This document shows, in pieces, positions 36,531 through 46,366 of a stretch of 64,000 bases of DNA. Every line of letters begins with the position of its first letter. Within the stretch, counting starts at the first letter, position 1. Below the pieces are notes generated by a model. The model did not search any database, was not told the origin of the DNA, and was given only the letters and a program-made list of their open reading frames with translations. Source of the stretch: Membranihabitans maritimus (GTDB taxonomy: Bacteria > Bacteroidota > Bacteroidia > Chitinophagales > Saprospiraceae); the NCBI RefSeq assembly GCF_021729145.1, contig NZ_JAJSLW010000026.1:1-64000 (forward strand), in the 5' to 3' direction. A program made the position numbers and the translations under genes.

Positions 36531-37440
36531 TTATTCTTGCTGTCCCCTCCTTATTTTTTCTACCAATTCGGGGGATACCTCAAGTATATCACATATTACC
36601 GAAACTTCAAATCCTTTGAGGAACATATTTTGAATTGCCTGGATACGGCTTTGTTCCATTCCTTCTTTTATTCCTTTTTGTCGGATTTTATCTTCTGTAC
36701 TTACAAAGGTGGACTTCATAACTTCCGGTATTTTTTCAACTAAATCCTGTAATTGATTATCTTCTACTTCTACAAGTTCAAAAAAAGTAAACGACCAAAC
36801 TCTTGACTAAGTTCCGGTCAGTCCATGATTCCAAGATAGAAAAAATACTTTTAAATCGGGTCAACAATTCCTCAGGGCTATTCGAGTATTTTTGTGTAAG
36901 CAGAGCCGATGCCAGAAGAGCGTTTCCCAATTCAAGTAACCGCTCATCCGGGTAATCCACAATATTCCTGAATATGATTTTATAGTACGGGATATACTTT
37001 TTTAATAGCGATGGATAATCCTCAAAAAGCTCATGCATATCCCGGGGATGCCACTGTTCGCTCCCATGGTACTACAAAAAGGGTATCACAGGAATAAGCG
37101 GATAATTCTTTTCTTTCAATTGCTGTTGATATGCGCCGAAAAGGTAATTACCAAACTGGATACTTACATATTCATACTTATCGCTCTTATGTTCAAATAA
37201 TAAGCTAAAATATAAAAACTCCTCCTGCCCTTTCACAGAACATCGAAAGACGACATCTGCAAAAATCTCCTTTTGCACACCGGAAATTAAACTCGTTCCA
37301 GAATGAAATAACCGATCAAGATTTATTATTCTCAGGAGGGAATCCGGCAAAAATTCAGCAAAGTAATCCCTGGCTACCTCAATGTCACTGAGAAAGGACT
37401 TTACGAACCGGTCGTGCGGACTATGGGTCTTTTTTACCAC
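36531..37440 (-). pseudogene. Interrupted Rpn-family (recombination-promoting nuclease) gene
   Basis: Three pieces line up into one Rpn/YhgA-like protein. Piece 1 (37440-37075) has the nuclease part HDRFVKSFLSDIEVARDYF, with EIFADVVFR and FEHKSDKYEY, and ends VIPFL; the next codon is TAG (37074-37072), then YHGSEQW follows in the same frame, where relatives continue with PxxYHG. Piece 2 runs on from 37071 in that frame and meets TGA inside a run of seven T (minus strand, 36786-36780). Removing one T restores piece 3, ELVEVEDNQ to the end KIRRGQQE at 36531. So there is one nonsense mutation and one homopolymer frameshift. The C-terminal piece (ATG at 36719, 62 residues) is intact. Rpn C-terminal internal products act as antitoxins in E. 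coli. Confidence 0.85.
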
Positions 37441-37473
37441 TTCAAGAGAAGTAAATTAGACAGAATATAGGAT

Positions 37474-38292
37474 CTACCAATGTATATGTCCTGTCCCCAA
37501 ATACTTTTCTGCAATAGGAGCATAGTAATCTTTGATCTCTTCCAGGTCATAGATCTTATCCGACTTGGAATACAAATCATATTGGTTAAAGTCCCGGATC
37601 CATTCCTTATACTTTTCATCTCTTTCATTGGTCAGCTTCTCGTAGCTACCACCCGTATGCCAGGGATAAAATGAGTGGTATCGGATCATTACCATTCCTT
37701 CTTCTGGTAAAATATTCGTGGAGTGGTTTTTAAGGACCTGGTACAGGTATTCATCATGGCCCCATGCCAATTCCAAATTGTCCAGACCACATCCTTCTTC
37801 ATAAACCCCGGTTTCGGTATTGTATCTGGGGTCACTCATATCAGGGCTCAGACTATTGAATTCAGGATATACTAATGTATCCGGCAAGGCTGCTCCCACG
37901 ACAAAAATATCACCTACGAGGCCCCATTGCTCAGCCTGGCTGGTCCCGTCTTCATCCGATCCCTTGAGGTACATCATTTTACCCAGGTCGTGAATCAGCC
38001 CCACCAATTGCATCCAATCCGGACGATCATCTTCTCTAATAGCCTCTGCAGATTGCGCTAAGTGCTGGATATTGGGCAGATCCAGGTCAGGGTCACTCAC
38101 ATCAATGAGTTCATTCAATTTTACAAATGCATCCCACAGGTCCAATGGCATATCATAGGTAAGATACTTTTCTTTCATTGCCCGGACATAATCGTAAGTT
38201 TGATACATCCGCATCTTTTTATAATGCTCACGAACCGCAGCCGTGGCATCGCTTTGGTCATAGTTTCTAAACTCTTTTTGTTGTGTTTTCAT
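37474..38292 (-). CDS. Inositol oxygenase (MIOX)
   Basis: A 272-residue HD-fold diiron enzyme that converts myo-inositol to D-glucuronate with O2. The six metal ligands known from mouse MIOX are matched: H77, H101, D102 (LIHDLGK), H179 (AWGHDEYL), H206 (RYHSFYPWH) and D239, with nearly the same spacings. Other marks are the DPDLDLPNIQHLAQSAE region and HTGGSYEKL near the end. It ends with a TAG stop. It is uncommon in bacteria and probably works in catabolism. The sodium/solute symporter lies upstream on the same strand, a likely inositol or glycoside importer; no other inositol or glucuronate gene is in the window. Confidence 0.94.
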   Translation of the reverse strand: MKTQQKEFRNYDQSDATAAVREHYKKMRMYQTYDYVRAMKEKYLTYDMPLDLWDAFVKLNELIDVSDPDLDLPNIQHLAQSAEAIREDDRPDWMQLVGLIHDLGKMMYLKGSDEDGTSQAEQWGLVGDIFVVGAALPDTLVYPEFNSLSPDMSDPRYNTETGVYEEGCGLDNLELAWGHDEYLYQVLKNHSTNILPEEGMVMIRYHSFYPWHTGGSYEKLTNERDEKYKEWIRDFNQYDLYSKSDKIYDLEEIKDYYAPIAEKYLGTGHIHW

Positions 38293-38324
38293 TTTATAAA
38301 AGTTTTTAAAATGTCTTATTATTT

Positions 38325-38542
38325 GAAGTGTCTAAAGTCCGTGGAGTGAGCTAAAGTTGATAAACATCATATTATTTTCACAATCAATACTTTACTCCTA
38401 ACTCTTAGTACTTCAAGTGCCTAAAGTGCCTTGAGTCCGTGGAATGAGTAAACACCCTACTAATTGCTAGTATTACTGGACTTTCAACTCCTGGCCCTGC
38501 AAACTTTACGTACTCCAGACACTAATAACTCTAAGTACTTTT
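38325..38542. repeat. Intergenic repeat family copy (CTAAAGTCCGTG type)
   Basis: Between MIOX and the symporter there are several related short words: GTGTCTAAAGTCCGTGGAG (38329-38347), TGAGCTAAAGT (38347-38357), CTTAGTACTTCAAGTGCCTAAAGTG (38404-38428) and GAGTCCGTGGAATGAGTAAA (38432-38451). CTAAAGTCCGTG (38332-38343) and TGAGCTAAAGT recur exactly, on the opposite strand, at 46743-46758. The sequence is not coding. Confidence 0.6.
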
Positions 38543-38543
38543 C

Positions 38544-40088
38544 TTAATAAAAAACCACATACAGAGACACTGTAGCAACAAACACCCCTATTGCCCAATA
38601 CTTGACTACCGGGGACAGCTTGTAATCCTTTTCATATTTAATAGGTATCCCTTTAACTTTTTCATTCGTGGTTAAGGGTTTAAAATACGTATAAATCACC
38701 ATAAATGCCAATACAGTAAGCAAAGTCAGGCTCATGTGGTGCAAAAAGGCAATGTCCGGAAATAGCCAAAGTAAAAGACCATATACCGGTATATTTAAAA
38801 GCATGCCCCAAAAGGCAGCTTGTGGCGGAACTTTCCACCATACCAAGCCGAGGAAAAATACTGCCACTACCCCGGGTTGTACAAAGCCCCAATACAATTG
38901 CAAAAATAAATACAATCCGCCTTCGAACGAACTTATGATCGGCGCCCATAAACAGGCTATAATCATCAGTATAAAAGTACATATTCTTCCCACAAGCACA
39001 ACCTTTTTTGGTGTCGCTTCGGGGCTAAAAAATGGCTTGTAAATATCTATAACAAAAATCGTAGCTGCGGAATTCAAAAGAGAATCCAATGTACTCATTG
39101 TCGCACCGAATAAAGCTGCAAACATTATCCCTACCAAACCGGCAGGTAATAAATTGGTAATCAACACCGGATAAGCTGAGTCGCCATTGGCTATCTGGTC
39201 TCCATATAACTCATAAGCGATAATACCGGGAAAAACAATAATAAATGGAATCACTAACTTAATACAAGCACCAAATAAAATACCTTTTTGCCCCTCCTCA
39301 ATACTCTTGGCCCCTAATGTCCTTTGCGTAATAAATTGATTCAATCCAAAATAAAATAAACAGGGTATCCACATTCCACCTACAAAAACCGCCAACCACG
39401 GTAGTTCCGGATGATCCAACGGTAATATTGTATGAAGCCTTCCTTCCGACAGTGAAACAAATTCATTCCAACCACCAATCTCACGCATACCCAGCCATGT
39501 CACTAAAGCCCCTCCAAGCAACAATGCTGTTCCCTGAATCACATCCGACCAAACTACCGCCTTCAACCCCCCATAAACCGTGTATAATCCACCTGTCAAA
39601 CCTATTAACCAAACCCCTTTAACCAATGACATCCCGAAGATTTCCTTTAGGGCAAAGGCACCGGCATACAGTACGGTGGCAATTGTGATACACACATAGA
39701 ATACCAACATAAATATAGACATTAATGTACGGGTACGCCTGTCAAACCTATACTCCAAATATTCCGGGATCGTATATATGCCCGATTGTAAAAACCGGGG
39801 AAGCAACCAAATAGCTACAACAATCAATGCAAAGGCTGCAATCCACTCAAAACTCGCAATGGCCAATCCAATGTCACCCCGAAATCCCTGTCCGGCCATA
39901 CCTACAAAATGCTCCGTGGAGATGTTGGATGCGATCAGTGAAAGGCCAATAACCCACCAGGACAATGACCTTCCAGCAAGAAAATAATCTTCTGTATTCT
40001 CTTTTTTTCGAGAAACATATAAGGATACACCAATGACAAATAATAAAAACCCAACAAAAGCCAAAATATCAAGAAAGGCAAAGTCCAT
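38544..40088 (-). CDS. Sodium/solute symporter, SSS family (SGLT type)
   Basis: A 514-residue protein with about 14 membrane helices of the sodium:solute symporter family. Family marks include ENTEDYFLAGRSLSWWVIGLSLIASNIS at 30-57 with the STEHFVGMAG continuation, PEYLEYRFDRRTRT near 125, and VWSDVIQGTAL near 185. These match sugar-type SSS proteins (SGLT, inositol, or galactose). It imports a substrate with Na+ across the inner membrane. The MIOX gene follows after 251 bp on the same strand, so inositol or a glycan monomer is the likely cargo. Substrate is inferred from context only. Confidence 0.92.
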   Translation of the reverse strand: MDFAFLDILAFVGFLLFVIGVSLYVSRKKENTEDYFLAGRSLSWWVIGLSLIASNISTEHFVGMAGQGFRGDIGLAIASFEWIAAFALIVVAIWLLPRFLQSGIYTIPEYLEYRFDRRTRTLMSIFMLVFYVCITIATVLYAGAFALKEIFGMSLVKGVWLIGLTGGLYTVYGGLKAVVWSDVIQGTALLLGGALVTWLGMREIGGWNEFVSLSEGRLHTILPLDHPELPWLAVFVGGMWIPCLFYFGLNQFITQRTLGAKSIEEGQKGILFGACIKLVIPFIIVFPGIIAYELYGDQIANGDSAYPVLITNLLPAGLVGIMFAALFGATMSTLDSLLNSAATIFVIDIYKPFFSPEATPKKVVLVGRICTFILMIIACLWAPIISSFEGGLYLFLQLYWGFVQPGVVAVFFLGLVWWKVPPQAAFWGMLLNIPVYGLLLWLFPDIAFLHHMSLTLLTVLAFMVIYTYFKPLTTNEKVKGIPIKYEKDYKLSPVVKYWAIGVFVATVSLYVVFY

Positions 40089-40432
40089 CTATAAATCGGT
40101 TTTTTTGAAACAAAAAACCATATTACGAATAATTGCCTCACAATGCAATAAAAAACTCACGAATTAAACAATATAAAAATATTAATCCACCATATCCGAC
40201 CACCTCAAAACTCAAATCAAGGCAAATTTCTACTTAAAAAAAATCGTGTTTTAAAACTTTCCGGCAAGATCAACCCCTATTAAAACGATAGCGGTAACTA
40301 ATCATCATCACATTAATAAGGAATTTAACAGACAAGTAAAATCATCCCTACGTGGTACCACGTACAAAAAAGTCTGAAATCAAGCCTAATTTCGCAATGC
40401 AACCCTAATTGAACAATATAATCTTAATCACT
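40089..40432 (+). other. Regulatory region before the giant adhesin gene
   Basis: A 344-base region, divergent to the symporter, with no gene. It contains a perfect 16-bp palindrome (40349-40364). A near match to the -7 box, TAATTTCG, is at 40387-40394. Confidence 0.5.
40349..40364. repeat. Perfect palindrome TACGTGGTACCACGTA
   Basis: A 16-bp perfect inverted repeat located 69 bases before the start codon of the giant adhesin gene, suited to a dimeric DNA-binding protein. The half TACCACGTA occurs again at 46428-46436, just after the same gene, inside ACCACGT-AAG-ACGTGGT. Confidence 0.55.
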
Positions 40433-43400
40433 ATGATCCATTTATCCAATTTCAAAATTTTATCAAATTCTGTCTCCTGGATTACATGTATTTTCCTTCT
40501 ATCAACACTGGTGACGCCAAATTCCCTTCATGGTGCTACGCATATAGTAACCTCTGATGAAGAAACACCCGCTCCTGGTCCAGGGACACTCCGACATGAA
40601 ATCGAAAACGCTGCATCGGGGGATTCTATAATTATCGATCCTTCCGTCACAAACATTGATATGGATGGTTTCGTGGGGATTGAAATAAACGACAAAGACC
40701 TCACAATTATTGGACACAGCAATTTCACTATAAACTGTTCACAATCATTTTATATTTTTCAAATTGTCAACAGTACCGTTAAAATAGAAAATATGGTTCT
40801 TAAAAATGCCAAAAACTATGGGGCCATTATAGTCTTTTATTCCAATGTTGAAATCATTAATTGCGAAATTTTGGATAATAACTCGGACCTGTACGGTGGT
40901 GGAATTTATTTAAATACAGGCAACCTCACACTCAGGGATTGTATTCTTTCGGGAAATCAAGGTGCATCGGGAGGAGCAATATTGTTTCAGGGGTCACAGT
41001 TGAAAATTATGGATACGAAAATCCAAAATAACACCATCCATAAAACAAATGGAAGCGGTGGGGGGATCTTTATGAGTAAAGGAACACTAACAATTACAGA
41101 CTCCGAAATATTAAATAATGTAGCCAAACGCAGAGGAGGAGGGATATACTCCAATTCTGATTGCATAGTCAATAATTCCAGGATTAATAATAATTCAGCT
41201 GAAGAAAACGGAGGGGGAATTTATATATATGATGGAAAGTTGGAATTAATAAACCAATCACAAGTCAATGGGAATACTACAAAAATTGATGGGGGAGGAA
41301 TTTATATAGGCAATAATGCGAGTCTTTATGGGATCAATAGTGAAATAAATGACAATGAAACTACGCACTATGGAGGGGGTGGAATCCACATCCGGTCAGG
41401 AGGAGGGACCAGAACATTAATTGAGTGCTCGGTCAATGGCAATGTGGCCAATACCGAAGGAGGAGGAATATACAACCAAGGTAACCTCGATCTTGAGAAT
41501 GTTGAAGTAAATCAAAATAATGCAAGGTACGGGGGAGGACTTTATGTCTATTCCGGTTCAACAACTATAGACCACTCCAAAATTAACGAGAATGAAGCCA
41601 TTACGGACGGAGGAGGGATATACTCCAGAACAAAGCTTGACATAAAAAACAATACAAAGATCAATAAAAATAATGCGGGGCAAACGGGCGGAGGACTCTG
41701 GATGTCGCACGGAGGTCAATCTTCAACCATATCGTCTGGCAACGTCAACAATAACAGAGCACTTAGAGCCGCAGGCATCCTTATCGGAGACGGAAATCTA
41801 GAAATAACCCAAAACTCTAGTGTGACTAATAATGAAAATACCGGATATTTTGACGGTGCCGGAATCTATAATGCCAATGCAGAATTAACAATCAATCAGT
41901 CCTCTATAAAAAATAATAAAACCCCGGCAAACGGAGGAGGCATATTTATCGCCAACGGAAATAATGCTTCCTTGACCACTGATCGAGCTGATATTTCCGA
42001 AAATGATGCTTCTGAAAAAGGAGGTGGTATCTATACTAACACCACTACAACATTCAAAAATTCAACAATAAATAAAAATACGGCCTCTGGTCCGGGAGGC
42101 GGAATTTATGTAGCGGAATTGCCCGGGGCACATTTAACAATTGAAAACAGCAAAATCAATGAGAATACCGCTTCATACGGAGGAGGAGTCATACTTTACC
42201 CAAATAACAACTCAAACTCTATTACTAATTCGGAGTTTAAAAATAACACAAGCTCGAATCAGGGTGGAGGTTTATGGATGAAAGCCAATACAACTATTTC
42301 AGAAACAATCTTTAAAAACAATGAAGCAAACTCGCAGGGAGGCGGAATATTTATGGATCAGGGAACATCAGAAATTGCTGGATCCGACCTTATCATGAAC
42401 AGAGCTAATGCCGGAGGAGGGCTTTTTATTTTCAAAGGTAATCTAAATATCGAGTCAACAACCTTGTCTCAAAATGAAAGTTCAACATCCGGTGGCGGAT
42501 TGTATCATCGTTCCGGAATGTTGACAATAAAATCCCTTTCCCAATTGACAGAAAACACCGCTACAAACCATGGCGGAGGTATTTATTCGCTTTCAGAACT
42601 GGAAATCGATAATTCTTCTGTCAACAATAATAGTGCTTCGGAAAACGGAGGAGGGATACATGTCACCCAACCGGTAACGATAAAAAACAACAGTCTGGTA
42701 AACAATAATATTGCCGGACAAACAGGTGGAGGAATATGGATTAACCACAGCGGTCAAACTTCCTTGATATCAGAAAGTCAGGTAAATACTAACAAAGCCC
42801 TTAAAGCTGGAGGGATCTTAATACGAGATGGAGTCTTAAATATAGTCCAAGGATCCAAGATTAATGGAAATGAAAATACAGGTGCTTCCGGAGGCGGAGG
42901 CTTATTTAATGAAAATGCCATTTTATCTATCAAGAATTCTTCAATAGGAAACAACAAAACTACGAATAGTGGAGGCGGCATATTTATTGATTCGGGTAGC
43001 AATGCCTCTTTTTCTACAGACAATGCCGTATTTTCAAATAATAAAGCAGCGGGAAACGGAGGAGGTGTCTTTATCAGAAGCAATATTGCAGCCAATATTA
43101 AAAATTCCACATTTCAACAAAACTCAGCAAATAACGGTGGGGGAATTTTTTCCCGCTCTACACTGGAAGTAGACCACTCAACCATTTTGGAAAATACCGC
43201 ATCAAGAAATGGAGGAGGGTTGTATTCCACGCATTCGGTAACCCTAAAAAATAATTCTCAATTCAAATCCAATGAAGCCGCTCAGTTCGGAGGAGGGATT
43301 TATTTAAGTAACGGAACACATCTGGTACAAAACGCAACTATTATTGAGAATAAAAGCAATAATAGCGGTGGTGGAATCTTTTTTAATGAGCAAAGCCTTA

Positions 43401-46366
43401 TTATCGAAAATTCTAAAATCAATAACAACTCCTCCACCGGTAATAAGGGAGGGGGGATACATAATGAAAAAGGGGCCTTAATAATAGAAGATTCGGAGGT
43501 TAATAACAATTCTGCATTTACATGGGGAGGCGGAATCTATAGCAGCTATCTGTCCGGAGCTATCTCCTTTTCGATCATGGGTTCTCAAATCAATGGAAAT
43601 TCCGCTAATAACGGAGGAGGTATCAGTGTGGATGTGATCAATAACTACTCTATAAATGATTCTGAATTTATTGGTAATATTGCTTCCAATAATGGCGGGG
43701 GAATTAACATCATTGGTGGTAATGGTATGGTAAATATAGAGAATACCATCATAAAGAATAACAAGGCAAGATCAGGTGGGGGAATTCACAATAGCAGTAT
43801 GGACCTAAAGATTATGGAATCTCAAATCAATAATAATTCAGCTTCCCATAATGGAGGCGGAATCTACAATATAGACAATAAAATCGCCTTCTCCACTTCT
43901 AAAATAAACAACAACACCTCTGATTACAACGGTGGAGGTATTTGGAATAACGGGACTTTACTAGTCAGTCAATCTGAAGTACTGGACAATCAATCAAAAT
44001 ATTGGGGAGGAGGAATTCACAATCTCAAAAATGCAGAATTGGTAGAAGTCATTATGGAAGGAAATTCCTCTGAAATTGGTGGTGGCATGGCCAATTTTGG
44101 GGATTTGGGAATCGACTACTCTACTATTACCAATAATAGCGCTGACAACGGTGGTGGATTACAAAATGAAACATACCAATCTTACTCTGGAGATTTATCA
44201 ATCCACAATTCAATCGTTGCCCTGAACAATGCCGGCAATGGACCAGACATCAATAATGTGGCTGCTATCAATGGGAACCACAATTTACTCACCAGTTACG
44301 ATAATAGCGGATTGACACCCAATGGAACAGACAACCTTGCCGGGGACCCGCTTTTTGTCTCAAATTTCTCAAACGTAGACCTTACCGAGTGTTCCCCTGC
44401 AATAGGTGCTGCCAGCAATGGTGATGATATGGGAGCCATACAATCCGGCCTAACTGCGATAGTTCCAAATATACTTACAGCTTCAGTCACCGTAACATTA
44501 AATGAAATCAATCCAGATTCCGTTTCCATCAGTCCTTCAATGATAGATTACGACTTCGGCAGTTGCACTGACATTTCTTTTAAGTTTTTTCCGGCTACAT
44601 TTAATTGTTCAGATGTCGGGCAATCAAATACTACCACTGTTACCGTCACCTATTCAGGCGGTCAATCTTTCCAGGAAACAATTAATCTGATCGTCAAGGA
44701 TGAATTGGCACCAGGGTTTACAGACCTACCGGAGAACGATACTATTTACATCCAGGAATCTGAAACGGTTCCCGGGAATTACCCTGTACAATACGAAGAC
44801 CAATGCGGTGGAATGGTCACACTGGATATTAATGAAAAAACATCAGCGATAGCATGTGGGGAAGAATTGGCTAGGACCTATAAGATTACCGACCTTTCGG
44901 GGAATTCCACTTCTTATATTCAAACCATAATTATCGGTAACGAAATGGGTCCGGAAATTACTATTCTCGATGAAGACATGATCGACGTAAGTGAAATTAA
45001 TTCTTCTCCCGACTTCAGGATAACACATGACACAAGTTTTACAAACTTTACTAATGATGAAACTATCCGGCAATATTGTGGCGATACAAAATCGATAAAA
45101 CGAACCTATACAGCGATTGATGTCTGTCAAAATGTAACCACCGAAACAAGAGAAATTATTTTTACAGACCAATCTAATCCTGAAATAACTAGAGTAGCTC
45201 CTTTTTTAGAGGGGATACAAAACGGTGATACCGTTCATTTAGTCGATTGTATTTACCCTGACGCTACCCAAAGTGACATTTCCTGGACCGATAACAGTAA
45301 CAAAGCAATAGCAAAAACGAATATATTTAGCAACATACTACCAATTCATTCACCATTCGGAATGTATAAATTACTTAATTACAATTATACTGTCGAAGAT
45401 GAATGCGGCAATGAAGCAGAACTGGACTTTCACCTTGGATTGTACGATCTTGCAGGGCCTGTTTTTCAATTTTTCCCACAAGATACTACCATTTCATCTC
45501 CAGATTCCCTCCCGGAAATAGATCCCAATGTTATCATACTCGACATATGCAATTATGTGGTTTGGGATACGGTAATCACTAAACCCATAGTGAATCCAAT
45601 CACCACAGACACTATAGCTTTTTCCCGGAAATGGATTGCACGGGATCTGGTCGGGCACGAAACGTTCAAAGAACAAATGGTATTTATAAAAGACAATGAA
45701 TCACAATACGCATCCTTTACTTCTCGCATTGCTTATCACAATGATACTATTCCGGATCGCTTCGATGGAGAAATTGGTGAAAACGGTATCAGGTTCGACT
45801 TATTCCGTTTGGATACTTCATCCGGAGATACTATCAAAGTCGACGCTACATTTTCACAAAATTGGTTTGGTGAAATGGGGAAGGTTTACTTTACTTCTAT
45901 TCTACCCGGCACGTACCAAGTCAAGGTAGAGATACCTGAAGAATATGTCCTGTCTCCTGATACATTATTCAATTTAAAGGGGTGGTCTGACACTCTTGAA
46001 CTAACAAAAGACTCTACTCTGGACCTGGGATTACTCACCTTGTCGCCAATAGAAGAATTTATTCCGGATAATTCCACCGATATCAATTCTTCGGAAAGAA
46101 TATTCACTATAGCTTCTTCCGGTCATAAGACTTTTAGATGGGAAATCTCTCCTAATCCCAGCAATGGAAAAATCCACCTGAAGCTTCCCGACGATTCAAA
46201 TTATACCTTCAGATTAATGGATGGGAATGGAAAAATAATCCAAAGTGGTGAAGTATCAAATCGCCAAACGCTTCATTTAAATAATGTTATCGACGGCTTA
46301 TACTATATTCATTTAATGAAAGATGAAGAATTAATAGGACACAAAAAATTAATTATTATGCAATAA
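40433..46366 (+). CDS. Giant T9SS beta-helix adhesin with Pmp-like GGGI repeats
   Basis: A 1977-residue exported protein. A TTG at 40409 opens the frame, but the ATG at 40433 gives the better start. The signal peptide ends near LHGA (residue 37). Residues about 100-1270 hold dozens of repeats with the pattern N(N)xA..GGGIY, as in right-handed beta-helices with Chlamydia-type polymorphic outer membrane repeats. The helix ends with the typical CSPAIGAASNGDDMGAIQSG sequence. A further 500 residues form beta-sandwich, HYR-like domains, and the last 75 residues form a type A T9SS sorting domain (ISPNPSNGKIHLKL...IDGLYYIHLMKD). It should be exported over the outer membrane and used in adhesion. An internal duplication of about 150 residues is visible. 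Confidence 0.88.
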   Translation: MIHLSNFKILSNSVSWITCIFLLSTLVTPNSLHGATHIVTSDEETPAPGPGTLRHEIENAASGDSIIIDPSVTNIDMDGFVGIEINDKDLTIIGHSNFTINCSQSFYIFQIVNSTVKIENMVLKNAKNYGAIIVFYSNVEIINCEILDNNSDLYGGGIYLNTGNLTLRDCILSGNQGASGGAILFQGSQLKIMDTKIQNNTIHKTNGSGGGIFMSKGTLTITDSEILNNVAKRRGGGIYSNSDCIVNNSRINNNSAEENGGGIYIYDGKLELINQSQVNGNTTKIDGGGIYIGNNASLYGINSEINDNETTHYGGGGIHIRSGGGTRTLIECSVNGNVANTEGGGIYNQGNLDLENVEVNQNNARYGGGLYVYSGSTTIDHSKINENEAITDGGGIYSRTKLDIKNNTKINKNNAGQTGGGLWMSHGGQSSTISSGNVNNNRALRAAGILIGDGNLEITQNSSVTNNENTGYFDGAGIYNANAELTINQSSIKNNKTPANGGGIFIANGNNASLTTDRADISENDASEKGGGIYTNTTTTFKNSTINKNTASGPGGGIYVAELPGAHLTIENSKINENTASYGGGVILYPNNNSNSITNSEFKNNTSSNQGGGLWMKANTTISETIFKNNEANSQGGGIFMDQGTSEIAGSDLIMNRANAGGGLFIFKGNLNIESTTLSQNESSTSGGGLYHRSGMLTIKSLSQLTENTATNHGGGIYSLSELEIDNSSVNNNSASENGGGIHVTQPVTIKNNSLVNNNIAGQTGGGIWINHSGQTSLISESQVNTNKALKAGGILIRDGVLNIVQGSKINGNENTGASGGGGLFNENAILSIKNSSIGNNKTTNSGGGIFIDSGSNASFSTDNAVFSNNKAAGNGGGVFIRSNIAANIKNSTFQQNSANNGGGIFSRSTLEVDHSTILENTASRNGGGLYSTHSVTLKNNSQFKSNEAAQFGGGIYLSNGTHLVQNATIIENKSNNSGGGIFFNEQSLIIENSKINNNSSTGNKGGGIHNEKGALIIEDSEVNNNSAFTWGGGIYSSYLSGAISFSIMGSQINGNSANNGGGISVDVINNYSINDSEFIGNIASNNGGGINIIGGNGMVNIENTIIKNNKARSGGGIHNSSMDLKIMESQINNNSASHNGGGIYNIDNKIAFSTSKINNNTSDYNGGGIWNNGTLLVSQSEVLDNQSKYWGGGIHNLKNAELVEVIMEGNSSEIGGGMANFGDLGIDYSTITNNSADNGGGLQNETYQSYSGDLSIHNSIVALNNAGNGPDINNVAAINGNHNLLTSYDNSGLTPNGTDNLAGDPLFVSNFSNVDLTECSPAIGAASNGDDMGAIQSGLTAIVPNILTASVTVTLNEINPDSVSISPSMIDYDFGSCTDISFKFFPATFNCSDVGQSNTTTVTVTYSGGQSFQETINLIVKDELAPGFTDLPENDTIYIQESETVPGNYPVQYEDQCGGMVTLDINEKTSAIACGEELARTYKITDLSGNSTSYIQTIIIGNEMGPEITILDEDMIDVSEINSSPDFRITHDTSFTNFTNDETIRQYCGDTKSIKRTYTAIDVCQNVTTETREIIFTDQSNPEITRVAPFLEGIQNGDTVHLVDCIYPDATQSDISWTDNSNKAIAKTNIFSNILPIHSPFGMYKLLNYNYTVEDECGNEAELDFHLGLYDLAGPVFQFFPQDTTISSPDSLPEIDPNVIILDICNYVVWDTVITKPIVNPITTDTIAFSRKWIARDLVGHETFKEQMVFIKDNESQYASFTSRIAYHNDTIPDRFDGEIGENGIRFDLFRLDTSSGDTIKVDATFSQNWFGEMGKVYFTSILPGTYQVKVEIPEEYVLSPDTLFNLKGWSDTLELTKDSTLDLGLLTLSPIEEFIPDNSTDINSSERIFTIASSGHKTFRWEISPNPSNGKIHLKLPDDSNYTFRLMDGNGKIIQSGEVSNRQTLHLNNVIDGLYYIHLMKDEELIGHKKLIIMQ

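Noticed and set aside
40900-44200. Regular repeats that might suggest a CRISPR array
   Set aside because: They are codon-level repeats (N-x-GGGI) inside one long reading frame, of variable length, with no constant direct repeat and no cas genes.
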